Source: Streptomyces caniferus
GTDB lineage: Bacteria; Actinomycetota; Actinomycetes; Streptomycetales; Streptomycetaceae
Length of the DNA: 64,000 nt
Assembly (NCBI RefSeq): GCF_009811555.1
Contig: NZ_BLIN01000002.1
Coordinates: forward strand, 1,488,001 to 1,552,000
Reading direction: 5' to 3'
The translations under genes and the position numbers were made by a program. Each line of letters starts with the position of its first letter. The first letter of the stretch is position 1. Of the stretch, positions 18,784 to 28,719 are shown in pieces. Under the pieces are notes generated by a model, which saw only the letters and a program-made list of their open reading frames with translations, made no database searches and was not told the DNA's origin.

Positions 18784-19428
18784 TCAGGCGGTGCGGCTCT
18801 CGGGGGGCGGGGCGGGCCTGCGGCGGGGCGGGAACACCTCGCCCGGCGTGGGGATCGGCCGGTCCGGCCGCGGCGTCTTGGGGGGTGACGGCGCGGGCTC
18901 CGGCTTGCGCTCCGGCTTGGGCTTCCGCTCGGGCTCCGGTTCCCGCCCGTCGCGGGTGGCCGAGCGGCCGCCCGGCAGCGCGCGAAGCCGGGTCCGTACG
19001 GATTGTTCGGCCAGCTGCTCGCAGTGCCGCAGCAGGGCGCTGCGGCGAGCGCGCTCGGTCCGGCCGGCGGGCCGCGCGGTCAGGGAGCGCAGGGCGGCGA
19101 GGTCGTCGGGGCCGGGGACATGGCCGGCCGCCAGCGCCTCGGCCAGCTGCGCGAGGTAGCCGACGGCGGAGCCGGGCAGGGCTTCGCGGTATCGGGCGAG
19201 GTCGGCGAGCAGGAAGGCACGCAGCCGGCCGCCTTCGCGGACCGCCTCGTCGACCGCCTCGGCCAGCCGGAGATATTCCTGGATGTCCTGCGACCACTCG
19301 GGCCCGAGGGCGCCGAGCGGGGCGGGGTGGGACGTCGTCTGCAGGGCATGGGCGAGGGCGCGACGGAGCACACGCAACTCATCGGCGCTGAACGCCATGC
19401 CGCCGCGGGTTCCGTTTGGCATTGGCAT
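18784..19428 (-). CDS. Hypothetical protein with Pro/Glu-rich tail
   Basis: A 214-residue protein of unknown function. Residues 10-140 are helical (MAFSADELRVLRRALAHAL and later LAALRSLTARPAGRTERARR), followed by a low-complexity tail of repeated PEPERKPKPERK-like units and a proline-rich end. No catalytic motif is seen. It lies 46 nt upstream of the small membrane protein gene on the same strand, so the two may be cotranscribed. An alternative start is the Met at residue 11; neither has a good ribosome site. Confidence 0.65.
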   Translation of the reverse strand: MPMPNGTRGGMAFSADELRVLRRALAHALQTTSHPAPLGALGPEWSQDIQEYLRLAEAVDEAVREGGRLRAFLLADLARYREALPGSAVGYLAQLAEALAAGHVPGPDDLAALRSLTARPAGRTERARRSALLRHCEQLAEQSVRTRLRALPGGRSATRDGREPEPERKPKPERKPEPAPSPPKTPRPDRPIPTPGEVFPPRRRPAPPPESRTA

Positions 19429-19666
19429 GTGGCGACTTTACGACCGTTTTCGACAAAAGCCGCTTAATTCGTGAACGGTGGCGCGGCAGCGAGCCGCACC
19501 ACCGGACGCCCGGCGCCGGGAAAGGCCGCACGGGCCGGGCGGTGTCCCGCGACGGCCCGGCGGCTGCTTCGCCGCGGCCGGCCGGGAGCCCCGCCCCACG
19601 ACGGGCGATGCCCCCGCGCCCCACGACCGGGGGAAACCGGTCCCCACGGCTGGGAGGAACCCGTCC

Positions 19667-20464
19667 CTACGACCGGGCGATGTTCCGCTCGTAGACCAGC
19701 CGCAGCCCGATGAGGGTGAGCCACGGCTCGTGCGAGTCGATCACCGAGGACTCGCCGAGCACCATCGGCGCCAGCCCGCCGGTGGCGATCACGGTCACCT
19801 CGTCCGGGTCCTCGGCCAGCTCGCGCGCCATCCGCGTCACCACGCCGTCGACCTGGCCCGTGAAGCCGTAGAGGATGCCGGACTGCATGGCCTCCACGGT
19901 GTTCTTGCCGATGACGCTGCGCGGCCGGGCCAGTTCGATCTTGCGGAGCTGGGCGCCCTTGACGCCCAGCGCGTCCACGGAGATCTCGATGCCCGGCGCG
20001 ATCACGCCGCCGACGTACTCGCCGCGCGCGCTGACCGCGTCGAAGGTGGTGGCCGTGCCGAAGTCGACGACCACCGCGGGCCCGCCGTAGAGCTCGACGG
20101 CCGCCAGGGCGTTGATGATCCGGTCGGCGCCGACCTCCTTCGGGTTGTCCATCAGGATCGGCACGCCCGTCTTGACGCCCGGCTCCACCAGGACCGCGGG
20201 CACGTCGCCGTAGTAGCGGCGGGTCACCTCCCGCAGCTCGTGCAGGACGGAGGGGACCGTGGAGCAGATGGAGATGCCCTCGATGCCGTCGCCCAGGTCG
20301 TCGCCGAGCAGCGGGTGCATGCCCATCAGGCCCTGGAGGAGGACCGCGAGCTCGTCGGCGGTGCGCCGGGCGTCGGTGGAGATCCGCCAGTGCTCGACGA
20401 TCTCCTCGCCGTCGAAGAGGCCGAGCACGGTGTGGGTGTTTCCCACGTCGATGGTCAGCAGCAT
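19667..20464 (-). CDS. coaX: Type III pantothenate kinase
   Basis: A 265-residue CoaX enzyme, which phosphorylates pantothenate at the first step of CoA synthesis. The N-terminal phosphate loop LLTIDVGNTHT, the GADRIINALAA motif and DFGTATTFDAV are the family signatures. ATG 20464 is chosen over the GTG nine bases upstream because it leaves a proper gap from GGAGG. It follows nadC on the same strand, in a block serving CoA and NAD synthesis. A decayed copy of its first ten codons lies just upstream. Confidence 0.95.
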   Translation of the reverse strand: MLLTIDVGNTHTVLGLFDGEEIVEHWRISTDARRTADELAVLLQGLMGMHPLLGDDLGDGIEGISICSTVPSVLHELREVTRRYYGDVPAVLVEPGVKTGVPILMDNPKEVGADRIINALAAVELYGGPAVVVDFGTATTFDAVSARGEYVGGVIAPGIEISVDALGVKGAQLRKIELARPRSVIGKNTVEAMQSGILYGFTGQVDGVVTRMARELAEDPDEVTVIATGGLAPMVLGESSVIDSHEPWLTLIGLRLVYERNIARS

Positions 20465-20573
20465 GCTCCGCACCGCCTCCGGGTCACGTCACGCACGGCG
20501 GTCCCGCCTGGGGTGGCGGGCGGGGCGACGGGTGGGCGGGTGTTCCCTGCGTCGATGGTCGGCAGCATGGCGG

Positions 20574-21665
20574 TCAGCTGCCCTCGCGCACGTCGTCGTC
20601 CGCGCCCTGGGCCGCCTGGCCGTCGTCCTCGCGCAGGTCGAGGCCGATGTCGAGGATCGGGGAGGAGTGCGTGAGCGCCCCCACCGCGAGGTAGTCGACG
20701 CCGGTCTCGGCGTAGGTGCGGGCGTTGTCCAGGGTCAGCCGGCCCGACGACTCCAGCATGGCGCGCCCGGCGACCAGCTCCACGGCCTCCCGGGTCTGCT
20801 CCGGGGTGAAGTTGTCCAGCAGGATCAGGTCGGCGCCCTCGGCGAGGATCGGCGGGATCTGGTCGATCCGGTCGACCTCCACCTCGATCGGCACACCGGG
20901 GAACTCGGCCCGTACGGCCGTGAACGCCTCGGCGACGCCGCCCGCCGCGACCACGTGGTTGTCCTTGATCAGCGCCGCGTCCGACAGCGACATCCGGTGG
21001 TTGACGCCGCCGCCGCAGCGCACCGCGAACTTCTCCAGGGAGCGCAGCCCCGGCGTCGTCTTACGGGTGTCGCGGACCCTGGCCCGCGTGCCCTCCAGGG
21101 CGTCCGCCCAGGCCCGGGTCGCGGTCGCGATGCCCGACAGCCGGCACAGGATGTTCAGCGCGCTGCGCTCGGCGGTGAGCAGGTCGCGGGTGCGGGTGGT
21201 GACGCTCAGGAGCGGGGTGCCGGCCGCGACCCGGTCGCCGTCCTCGACGTGCCGCTCGACCGCGAACTCGTCGGTGCACACGATGGACAGCACCGCCTCG
21301 GCGATCCGCAGCCCGGCGACCGTACCGGCCTCACGGGCCGTGAAGTCGCCGGTGGCGACCGCGTCCTCGGGGACGGTGGCCACGGTCGTGACGTCCACGC
21401 CCTGGTCGAGGTCCTCCTCGACGGCGAGGTGCGCGATGTCCTCGACCTGTACGGGGTCGAGCCCGGCGGCCACCAGGAGGGCGGCGAGGTCGGGGTCGAG
21501 ACCGCAGGTCAGCGGGTCGAGTTCGTAGGTGCCCTCGTCGCCGCCGCAGCCGCAGGCGTCGCCGCAGCCTCCCCCAGACGCTGTCTGGGGGGACCCCGAG
21601 GCGGAGGCACCGCCGGTGGGCCCGCCGATCTGGAGGAGGGGGAGGTCGTCGCGGGTGCTGCTCAC
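20574..21665 (-). CDS. nadC: Nicotinate-nucleotide pyrophosphorylase NadC
   Basis: A 363-residue quinolinate phosphoribosyltransferase making nicotinate mononucleotide from quinolinate and PRPP. The catalytic part (from about 50) shows TRKTTPGLRSLEKFAVRCGG and HRMSLSDAALIKDNH, both diagnostic. The first 50 residues are a Gly/Ser-rich extension with the cysteine cluster CGDACGC, longer than usual for the family, and the DNA there carries a short perfect palindrome (21571-21591). GTG start with GGAG upstream. It follows nadB by 76 bp. Confidence 0.95.
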   Translation of the reverse strand: MSSTRDDLPLLQIGGPTGGASASGSPQTASGGGCGDACGCGGDEGTYELDPLTCGLDPDLAALLVAAGLDPVQVEDIAHLAVEEDLDQGVDVTTVATVPEDAVATGDFTAREAGTVAGLRIAEAVLSIVCTDEFAVERHVEDGDRVAAGTPLLSVTTRTRDLLTAERSALNILCRLSGIATATRAWADALEGTRARVRDTRKTTPGLRSLEKFAVRCGGGVNHRMSLSDAALIKDNHVVAAGGVAEAFTAVRAEFPGVPIEVEVDRIDQIPPILAEGADLILLDNFTPEQTREAVELVAGRAMLESSGRLTLDNARTYAETGVDYLAVGALTHSSPILDIGLDLREDDGQAAQGADDDVREGS

Positions 21666-21741
21666 GGGCTGGGCTCCGTTTTCGGGGAGGAGGGGCTGCG
21701 GGGGGCTGTCTTGGCGGGCGGGGAGATCGATGGGCCGGTGG

Positions 21742-23514
21742 TCAGGGGGCCGTGGTCGGCGGGAAATCGGCGGTCGCCGTCGTATGGAGGGTCAGCGCGC
21801 GGTCCGCATCCAGGGTGATGCGGAAGTGCCGGCGCCAGGAGGCATCGTCGCGGTCCGGGTGGTCCTCGCGCCAATGGCAGCCGCGGGTCTCCGCTCGGCG
21901 CTGTGCCGCGGCGACCAGCACCCGGGCGACGCACAGCAGGTTGGTCGCCTCCCAGGCTTCCACGCCGGGCTCGGGGGACTTGTGGGTGGTGCCGGCGCTC
22001 GCCTCCGTCGCCTCGCGGTGGAGGCGGTCCAGTTCGGCGGCGGCGTGGGCGAGGCTCCCGGCGCTGCGCAGCACGCCTGCGCCGGCGGTCATGGTCCGCT
22101 GCACGGCGGTACGGGTTTCGGGGGCGAGGAGCGGGAGGGTGGTGCGCGGCGCGGATGCCGGGGCGGGGTCCGTGGCGGGCGCCGGGGTGAGCGCCGGATC
22201 GGGGTGTGTGGCGGACGCCGGCGCGGGGCCTTCGGCGATGTCCGCGGCGATCCGCTCCGCGAAGACCAGGCCCTCCAGGAGGGAGTTGGAGGCGAGCCGG
22301 TTGGCGCCGTGGACGCCGGTGCAGGCGACCTCGCCGCATGCGTAGAGGCCCGGGACCGTGGTGCGTCCGCGCAGGTCGGTGCGGACGCCGCCGGAGGCGT
22401 AGTGCGCGGCCGGGGCGACCGGTATCGGCTCGGTGACCGGGTCGATGCCGTGGCTGCGGCAGGCGGCGAGGATGGTCGGGAAACGCGTCTCCCACATCTG
22501 CGCACCGAAGTGCCTGCCGTCCAAGTACATGTGCTCGACGCCCTGTTCGTGCGCCCGGCGCATGATCGCCTTGGCGACGATGTCGCGCGGCGCCAGCTCG
22601 GCGAGCTCGTGCTGCCCGACCATGAAGCGGGTGCCGTCGGCGTCGACGAGGTGGGCGCCCTCGCCCCGTACGGCCTCGGAGATCAGCGGCTGCTGGCCCT
22701 CCGCTTCCGGGCCCAAATACAGGACGGTGGGGTGGAATTGGACGAATTCCAGGTCGGAGATCTCCGCGCCGGCGCGCAGTGCCAGCGCCACCCCGTCGCC
22801 GGTGGAGACCGCCGGGTTGGTGGTCGCGGAGAAGACCTGCCCCATGCCGCCGGTGGCGAGCACCACCGAGGGGGCGTGTACGGCCCCGACGCCGTCGTGC
22901 TGGCCCTCCCCCATCACGTGCAGGGTGACGCCGGACGTATGGCCGTCGGGGTCCGTGAGCAGGTCGAGGACGAGGGCGTTCTCGACCGTGCGCAGCCCGG
23001 CGGCGCGGACCGCCTCGACGAGCGCGCGGGAGATCTCGGCCCCGGTGGCGTCGCCGCCGGCGTGCGCGATACGGCGGCGGTGGTGCCCGCCCTCGCGGGT
23101 GAGCGCTATCTCGTCGCTGCCCGGTGCGGTGTCGAAGCGGGCGCCGGTCCGGATCAGCCGGTGCACGGCGTCCGGGCCCTCGGTGACCAGGGTCCGGACG
23201 GCCGCCTCGTCGCACAGTCCGGCGCCGGCCACGAGGGTGTCGGCCAGGTGCTGCTCCGGGGTGTCGCCGTCGCCGAGAGCCGCCGCGATACCGCCCTGTG
23301 CCCAGCGCGTGGAGCCGTCGTCCAGGCGGGCCTTGGTGACGACGACGGTGCGGCGGCCGGCCGCGGCGCAGCGCAGCGCGGCGGTCAGGCCGGCCACCCC
23401 GGAGCCCACGACCACGACATCGGCTTCGATGGACCAGCCGGGGGCGGGGGCCTGCAGGCGTATGCCGGTGCCTGGGACGGGGCCGGGGCCGGTGCCTGTT
23501 CCGGTGGCGGTCAT
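21742..23514 (-). CDS. nadB: L-aspartate oxidase NadB
   Basis: A 590-residue flavoenzyme that oxidises aspartate to iminoaspartate, the first step to quinolinate. The Rossmann FAD motif [17 protein letters not shown] lies near residue 30 and [13 protein letters not shown] near 70, with HTYASGG-type substrate residues in [11 protein letters not shown]. An Ala/Pro/Thr-rich insert (about 425-460) separates the flavin part from the C-terminal helical domain. The start overlaps the panC stop by 4 bp (ATGA), so the two are translationally coupled. nadA is not in the window. Confidence 0.95.
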   Translation of the reverse strand: MTATGTGTGPGPVPGTGIRLQAPAPGWSIEADVVVVGSGVAGLTAALRCAAAGRRTVVVTKARLDDGSTRWAQGGIAAALGDGDTPEQHLADTLVAGAGLCDEAAVRTLVTEGPDAVHRLIRTGARFDTAPGSDEIALTREGGHHRRRIAHAGGDATGAEISRALVEAVRAAGLRTVENALVLDLLTDPDGHTSGVTLHVMGEGQHDGVGAVHAPSVVLATGGMGQVFSATTNPAVSTGDGVALALRAGAEISDLEFVQFHPTVLYLGPEAEGQQPLISEAVRGEGAHLVDADGTRFMVGQHELAELAPRDIVAKAIMRRAHEQGVEHMYLDGRHFGAQMWETRFPTILAACRSHGIDPVTEPIPVAPAAHYASGGVRTDLRGRTTVPGLYACGEVACTGVHGANRLASNSLLEGLVFAERIAADIAEGPAPASATHPDPALTPAPATDPAPASAPRTTLPLLAPETRTAVQRTMTAGAGVLRSAGSLAHAAAELDRLHREATEASAGTTHKSPEPGVEAWEATNLLCVARVLVAAAQRRAETRGCHWREDHPDRDDASWRRHFRITLDADRALTLHTTATADFPPTTAP

Positions 23515-24884
23515 CGGGTCGCTCCGAGGGGGCCTTGGGGGGTGGTTGGGGGTGTGGCGGGTGCGGTGGAAGCGGGTGTGGAGGTGGAAGCGGGGGCGAC
23601 GGAAGGGGCAGGGGCGGGGGAAGCTGCAGGAGTGGCCGCCGCCGCGTCCGTGGTGGGGCCCTGCGTGGTGCCGGAGCCCCGGGTGGTGCCGGAGTCCTGC
23701 GTGGTGGTGCCGTCCTGGTGGGCGGCCGTCGCCTGCGGTCGTCCGGCTCCGAAAACCAGCCGGATGTTGTCGATCAGTCGCGTGGTGCCGACCTTCGCGG
23801 CGACCGCGAGGATGGCCTCGCCCTCGTACGCGTCCGGGACCTCGGTGAAGTCGGACGGATCGACCAGGGCCAGGTAGTCCAGCGTGAGCGGCGGGTCGAG
23901 GCGGGCGGCGTCCGCCAGCACCGCCCGGGCCGCGGCCCGGGCCACGGAGGGGCCGTGCGGGGGTCCCGCAGCGGCGTAGGCGACCGCGTGTGCGTCGGCG
24001 GCCGCCCGGTCCTCGCCGAGGGCGGCCAGGGCCGCAGAACGGTGCTGGGCCGCGTGGCCCACGGAGGCGGCGCGGGCGCGCAGCGCCTCCTCGGCGGCGA
24101 GCCGGTCACGGGCCGCGAACAGCGCCGCAGACAGTGCGAGCGCGGTGCTCCGCTCCGGGACCGAGAGGTAACGGTTGCGGCTGGAGAGGGCCAGGCCGTC
24201 CTCCTCGCGCACCGTGGGAACGCCGATGATCTCGACGGGGAAGTTGAGGTCGGCGGCCATCCGCGTGATGACCGCGAGCTGCTGGGCGTCCTTCTGCCCG
24301 TAGAGGGCGAGGTCCGGCGCGGTCAGGTGGAGCAGCTTGGCGACGACGGTCAGGACGCCGTCGAAGTGACCGGGGCGGCTGGCGCCTTCCAGGAGGGTCC
24401 CCATGGGGCCCGCGGCGATCCGGATCTGCGGTTCCCCGCCCGGGTAGACCTCGTCGACGGACGGGGCGAAGACGGCGTCCGCGCCCGCCGCGACGGCCAG
24501 CTCGACATCCGCGTCCAGGGTGCGCGGATAGCGGTCCAGGTCCTCCCCGGCGCCGAACTGCAGCGGGTTGACGAAGACCGTGACGACGACCTGGCCCTGC
24601 GGGCCGACCCGGCGACGGGCGGCGCGGACCAAGGTGGCGTGGCCCTCGTGGAGTGCGCCCATGGTCATGACGACGGCACGGGCGCCGGCACGGCGGGGCA
24701 GCGCGCGCAGGGCGGCGGCGGTGTGGACGAGGGGGGTGGGGTGGGCGGGGTGGCTCGCGTCCACGGGCGGGTCCTGGTGGCTCGCTTCGGTGGACTGCGC
24801 CTCGCGGCCCGCGTCCATGGGCTGGGCGTCGCGGCTCGCGTCCAGGGGGCGGGCCGGGTCCGGACTCTGCGGCGAGGAGGTCAT
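23511..24884 (-). CDS. panC: Pantothenate synthetase PanC with long tails
   Basis: A 457-residue enzyme joining pantoate and beta-alanine. The core (about 55-365) has [43 protein letters not shown] and [11 protein letters not shown], all PanC signatures. It is much longer than the usual 280-310 residues because of a 50-residue N-terminal stretch of DAxREAQ-like repeats and a 90-residue Thr/Ala/Pro-rich C-terminal tail. The start overlaps the upstream DUF2520 gene by 4 bp and the stop overlaps nadB by 4 bp. A first Met closer to the core is possible. Confidence 0.95.
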   Translation of the reverse strand: MTSSPQSPDPARPLDASRDAQPMDAGREAQSTEASHQDPPVDASHPAHPTPLVHTAAALRALPRRAGARAVVMTMGALHEGHATLVRAARRRVGPQGQVVVTVFVNPLQFGAGEDLDRYPRTLDADVELAVAAGADAVFAPSVDEVYPGGEPQIRIAAGPMGTLLEGASRPGHFDGVLTVVAKLLHLTAPDLALYGQKDAQQLAVITRMAADLNFPVEIIGVPTVREEDGLALSSRNRYLSVPERSTALALSAALFAARDRLAAEEALRARAASVGHAAQHRSAALAALGEDRAAADAHAVAYAAAGPPHGPSVARAAARAVLADAARLDPPLTLDYLALVDPSDFTEVPDAYEGEAILAVAAKVGTTRLIDNIRLVFGAGRPQATAAHQDGTTTQDSGTTRGSGTTQGPTTDAAAATPAASPAPAPSVAPASTSTPASTAPATPPTTPQGPLGATR

Positions 24885-25990
24885 CGGTCGCCTCCTTCGG
24901 GGCCGTGGTCGGGGGCGTCGGGGCCGGGCTCCGGGGCGTCGGGACCTTCGGAGGCCGGGCCGGGGGCCTCGGGGCCCTCAGTGTTCGGGCCGGGGGCGTC
25001 CGGGTCCGCGCCAGGTGCGTCGGGGTCCGCGCCGGGTGTATCGGGAGTGGAGGTGCTCGGCGCGTTCCCGGGCCGGGGGCCGGAGGCGGGGCGTTCGCCG
25101 GAGTCCGCGAGGACGTCGAGCAGGTCCTCGGCCAGTTCCGGCTTCAGCAGACCGTGGTCCAGCGCGCGGTCCGCGGTCGTACGGGCCATGGCGACGTACC
25201 CGGCGACGCTCTGCGGCGCGTGCCGGCGCAGCTCCGCGATATGGGCGGCGACCGTGCCGGCGTCACCCCGTGCGACCGGGCCGGTCAGCGCCGCGTCACC
25301 CGACCGCAGCGCGTTGTCCAGGGCGGCGCCGAGCAGCGGCCCCAGCATCCGGTCCGGGGCCTGCACCCCCGCGTCGCGCAGCAGGTCCATCGACTGGGCC
25401 ACGAGCGTGACCAGGTGGTTTGCACCGATGGCGAGCGCCGCGTGGTAGAGCGGACGCGCTGATTCCGCGATCCACTCGGGCTCCCCGCCCATCTCGATGA
25501 CCAGCGCCTCGGCGGCCATCCGCAGCTCGTCGGGCGAGGTCACCCCGAACGAGCAGCCCGCCAGCCGCTGGACGTCCACGGAGGTGCCGGTGAACGTCAT
25601 GGCCGGATGCAGGGCGAGCGGCAGGGCGCCGGCACGGGTGGCCGGGTCCAGCACCGCGGTTCCGTACCGGCCCGAGGTGTGCACCAGCAGCTGGCCGGGC
25701 CGTACGGCGCCGGTCTCGGCGAGGCCGCTCACCAGGTCGGCCAGGGCGTCGTCGGGGACCGTCAGCAGGACGAGGTCGGCGCGGGCGAGCACCTCGGCCG
25801 GGGTGACCAGCGGGACGTCGGGCAGCAGCTCGGCGGCACGTCGCACGGAGGCGTCGGAGACGCCCGACACGGCAACCGGACGATGCCCTGCGAGCTGCAG
25901 CGAAGCGGCGAGGGCGGGCCCGACACGGCCCGCGCCGACGACTCCGACGGTCAGCCGGGCGGGGCGGTCATGGGCCTCGGTGGGTGGCAT
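24881..25990 (-). CDS. Rossmann-fold DUF2520 oxidoreductase-like protein
   Basis: A 369-residue protein. The N-terminal NAD(P)-binding fold opens [19 protein letters not shown], and the middle helical DUF2520 part contains [10 protein letters not shown] and a conserved AANH-type segment ([12 protein letters not shown]). The last 70 residues are a Pro/Gly/Asp/Glu-rich tail with repeated PDAPGAD units. Such genes often sit next to panC and are thought to act in pantoate or pantothenate metabolism, possibly as a ketopantoate-reductase-like enzyme; this is unproven. ATG 25990 is chosen at the start of the fold; the frame reads on upstream but overlaps the divergent aldolase gene. Confidence 0.88.
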   Translation of the reverse strand: MPPTEAHDRPARLTVGVVGAGRVGPALAASLQLAGHRPVAVSGVSDASVRRAAELLPDVPLVTPAEVLARADLVLLTVPDDALADLVSGLAETGAVRPGQLLVHTSGRYGTAVLDPATRAGALPLALHPAMTFTGTSVDVQRLAGCSFGVTSPDELRMAAEALVIEMGGEPEWIAESARPLYHAALAIGANHLVTLVAQSMDLLRDAGVQAPDRMLGPLLGAALDNALRSGDAALTGPVARGDAGTVAAHIAELRRHAPQSVAGYVAMARTTADRALDHGLLKPELAEDLLDVLADSGERPASGPRPGNAPSTSTPDTPGADPDAPGADPDAPGPNTEGPEAPGPASEGPDAPEPGPDAPDHGPEGGDR

Positions 25991-26216
25991 TGCATTCACG
26001 CGGCGATGGCCTTCCGTTCCAGTCCGCGGGGGGTACCGGACGATTCCTCGCCATGCTACGCGAGTGTTTCCGGCAGCCCTCAGAGCTGTACGGAAGGTGA
26101 GACGGGGGTCTCTCGCGAGAGTTATCCACAGGGGTCGCGGCTCGGCGCGGGGCTGAGCCATGCTCGATGCAGTGACGCGCGGAGAGCGTGCGAGAAGCAG
26201 CAGCCAGGGGGGGCAC

Positions 26217-27725
26217 ATGAGGCGCATGCGGGACAGGGAAGCGGACGACGGCAGCAGCAGGGACGCGGGCTCGCGGGAAGTCCCGGGGCGCGATGCGGGG
26301 CGTCTCTCCGACGGGGCTTCGCGGCGTTCTTCCGACGGCCTTTCGGGTCCTCCTTCCGAGAGCACGTCGGCTGGTCCCTCCGACTCCGACGGCACTTCGG
26401 GGCATCCTTCGGACGGTGCTTCCGGGGGCGCTTCCGGGGGCTCGGTGTCCGAGGGTTCGAGCGGTGTCTGCGGGGAGGCCTCGGGCGGCGCTCCGGGCGA
26501 GGGGGATGCCGCGCCGACCGCGAAGGATGCCGCGCCGGCCGCGGGGGATGCCGCCTCGGTCGCGGGGGATGCCGCCTCGGTCGAGCGGGCACGGAGACGG
26601 GCTGCGTTCCGTGGCGCGGCACGGGTGCTGGCGAGAGACACGTTCCTGGAGACGATCCGCGAGCGGCTGGACCGCTTGGTGGCCGATGCCCCGGCCGCCC
26701 ACGACTTGGACGACCGGCTCGACTTCTACGGCAACGACGACGGCATCGTCGGCGAGCTGGAACGCCGGACCGCCGACACCCTGGGCACCGAGGCCGCCGC
26801 CTTCTTCCCGACCGGCACGATGGCCCAGCAGGTCGCGCTGCGCTGCTGGGCGGGACGTACGGGCAACGCAACGGTCGCCGGTCATCCTCTGTCGCATCTG
26901 GAGGTGCATGAGCGCGACGCCTATGCGGTGGTCAGCGGGCTGCGCATGGTGCATCCGACCAACGCTCCACGGCTGCCGACCGCGGCCGAGGTCTACGACC
27001 TGGCGGAGCCGTTCGGAGCCCTTGCGCTCGAACTCCCCCTCCGGAACGCCGGATTCGTACTGCCGTCGTGGGACGAGCTGACGGCAGTGGTGGCGGCGGC
27101 ACGGGACCGGGATGCGGTGGTGCACTTCGACGGCGCGCGACTGTGGGAGTGCGGCCCGCACTTCGGCCGTACGCTCCCGGAGATCGCGGCCCTCGCGGAC
27201 AGCGTGTACGTCTCCTTCTACAAGTCGCTGGACGCCATATCGGGCGCCGCGCTCGCGGGCAGCGAGGACTTCATCGAGGAGGCCCGGACCTGGCGCCACC
27301 GGTACGGCGGCCAGCTGTTCCAGCAGTGGCCGGCCGCGCTGACGGCCCTGAGCGGCCTGGACCGTGAGCTGCCACGGCTGCCGGAGTACGTGGCCCAGGC
27401 GAAGGTCGTGGCCCGCGCGCTGGGCGAGGGCCTGGCCGAGGCCGGCGTCCCGTGGTTCAGGGTGCACCCGGAGGTGCCGCACACCCATCAGTTCCAGGTG
27501 TGGCTTCCGCACCCGCCCGAGCTGCTCGACGAGGCCGCCGTCCGCCAGGCGGAGGAGACGAAGACAGCACTGTTCCAGAGATGGTTCGAGCCCGCCCCGG
27601 CCGGACCCCCAGGGGTGGCACTGACAGAGGTGACGGTTGCCGCGTCCGCCATGGACTGGACGGCGGACGAAGTGCGGTCGGCTGTCAGGGAGTTCGTGAC
27701 GTTCGTGGACCGCGTCGGGGGGTGA
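26217..27725 (+). CDS. Threonine aldolase/beta-eliminating lyase
   Basis: A PLP-dependent fold-type I enzyme of the low-specificity threonine aldolase family. The catalytic part (about 130-500) shows LDFYGNDDGIVGELERRTAD, FFPTGTMAQQVALR, HFDGARLWE and YVSFYKSLDAISGAALAG, where the Lys in FYKSLD is the likely PLP lysine. It would split threonine to glycine and acetaldehyde. The first 125 residues are low-complexity, Ser/Gly/Asp-rich with repeated PSDGxS and DAAxxAG units, so the true start may lie further in. The ATG at 26217 has a G-rich site upstream. Confidence 0.85.
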   Translation: MRRMRDREADDGSSRDAGSREVPGRDAGRLSDGASRRSSDGLSGPPSESTSAGPSDSDGTSGHPSDGASGGASGGSVSEGSSGVCGEASGGAPGEGDAAPTAKDAAPAAGDAASVAGDAASVERARRRAAFRGAARVLARDTFLETIRERLDRLVADAPAAHDLDDRLDFYGNDDGIVGELERRTADTLGTEAAAFFPTGTMAQQVALRCWAGRTGNATVAGHPLSHLEVHERDAYAVVSGLRMVHPTNAPRLPTAAEVYDLAEPFGALALELPLRNAGFVLPSWDELTAVVAAARDRDAVVHFDGARLWECGPHFGRTLPEIAALADSVYVSFYKSLDAISGAALAGSEDFIEEARTWRHRYGGQLFQQWPAALTALSGLDRELPRLPEYVAQAKVVARALGEGLAEAGVPWFRVHPEVPHTHQFQVWLPHPPELLDEAAVRQAEETKTALFQRWFEPAPAGPPGVALTEVTVAASAMDWTADEVRSAVREFVTFVDRVGG

Positions 27726-28238
27726 TGCGGGCGAGGGAGGCTTGCGTCACCCGGGCGGGCTGGCGCTGATCGGGGCGGGCTTGTGTTGCCGGGGCGGGCT
27801 CGCGCTGATCGGGTCGGGCTTTTGTTGCCGAGATGGGCTTGTGTTGCCGAGGTGGAAAGGGGTGCTGCCGGGTGAGGTCTGTGCCACCGGGGTAGCGGGG
27901 GTGCCGCCGGGGTTCGGCGTGGTCCTGGGGTGACGGAGGAGGGGCGCGGACTGGGGCGGCGGGTTGCGGGGCCGGGACAGCGGGCCGCAGGGCCGGGGCG
28001 AGTGGGCGCAGACTCGCCACGGCGGGCGGCGGGCGGCGGACGGCGGACGGCGGACGGCGGACGGCGGCGTACGGAGCTGCGGGCTGCGGGCTGCGGGCTG
28101 CGGGCTGCGGGGCGGCATACGACGGGACCGCGGGCTCGACGCCGGCGAGGGGGGCGCGGGCGAGCCCATGCCCCTTACGTCGGAGCGGACCCTCGGAGCG
28201 GACTACGGCCTCACGTCCGAGCGGCACCTCGGAGCGGG
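27726..28238. repeat. Repeat-rich intergenic region
   Basis: 513 bp without a convincing gene, built largely of short tandem repeats. A 39-bp unit (GGCGGGCTGGCGCTGATC start) occurs at 27754 and 27793 with a partial third. Around 28035-28068 the heptamer GGCGGAC repeats about four times, and around 28081-28110 the heptamer GGGCTGC repeats about four times. Reading frames through these blocks are low-complexity on both strands. Slippage during replication is the simplest origin. Confidence 0.7.
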
Positions 28239-28321
28239 TTATCGCCTCGCGTCGGAACGGAGCCTCGGGGCGGGCTGAGGGGTGCCGTCGGAACGGGTAG
28301 TGGGCGCGGGCGTCGGAGCGT
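28178..28321. repeat. 36-bp tandem repeat, four units
   Basis: Units start at 28178, 28214, 28250 and 28286, each opening CGTCSGARCGG, with exact 36-bp spacing. Because 36 is a multiple of three, open frames are preserved; one plus-strand frame gives a degenerate 12-residue repeat of the TSERxLGAxYxL kind. On the minus strand the last units fall in the C-terminal tail of the hypothetical gene ending at 28239. Confidence 0.75.
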
Positions 28322-28619
28322 GGGCGGAAGTGGGGGCGGGCTGGGCTGAGGTGGGGGCGGGGGCCTGGGGCGGGGTGGGGTGGGGCGGGGGGAGGGGGCG
28401 GCGGGGAAGACGGAGCAAGGCCGCAACCCCCACCCCCACCCCCCGCCGAACACGCCCCGGAAGCCGATCGGCGGGGTCCGTGACCACCGCCAGAAAGCGG
28501 CGCCACTGCCTGATCTCCCGGGCGGTGCGGACGGTGTGGGTTCCCGGGGCGGGTGGGGCTGCCTCGCCTCGCTGGGCGGCGCGGTAGGTGTCGAGGAGGT
28601 GCTGCTGAGCGGCGTTCAT
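28239..28619 (-). CDS. Hypothetical protein, Pro-rich C-terminus
   Basis: A 126-residue protein of unknown function, starting at ATG 28619 with GTGAAGGAC upstream. The N-terminal half (MNAAQQHLLDTYRAAQRGE, then TAREIRQWRRFLAVVTD) looks like an ordered helical domain; the rest is Pro/Ala/Thr-rich and runs into the 36-bp repeats, so its length probably varies between strains. It is divergent from the ArsR-type gene, with about 100 bp between them. No motif suggests a function. Confidence 0.7.
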   Translation of the reverse strand: MNAAQQHLLDTYRAAQRGEAAPPAPGTHTVRTAREIRQWRRFLAVVTDPADRLPGRVRRGVGVGVAALLRLPRRPLPPPHPTPPQAPAPTSAQPAPTSAHAPTPAPTTRSDGTPQPAPRLRSDARR

Positions 28620-28719
28620 GTCCTTCACTGTGGAGCGGTCCAGCGGACCGTGGCCCGTCGATTGACGGGAGCCGTCAATCGACGTCCGGGCAGGTGGCGG
28701 ACTCGCGCATGATGGGCGC

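Noticed and set aside
24881..26641. 586-residue version of the DUF2520 protein
   Set aside because: The upstream part is antisense to the aldolase gene and low-complexity; the Rossmann fold starts a few codons after 25990.
27685..28506. 273-residue Pro/Arg-rich frame across the repeat region
   Set aside because: Low-complexity throughout, overlaps the aldolase end and another better-supported gene, no ribosome site.
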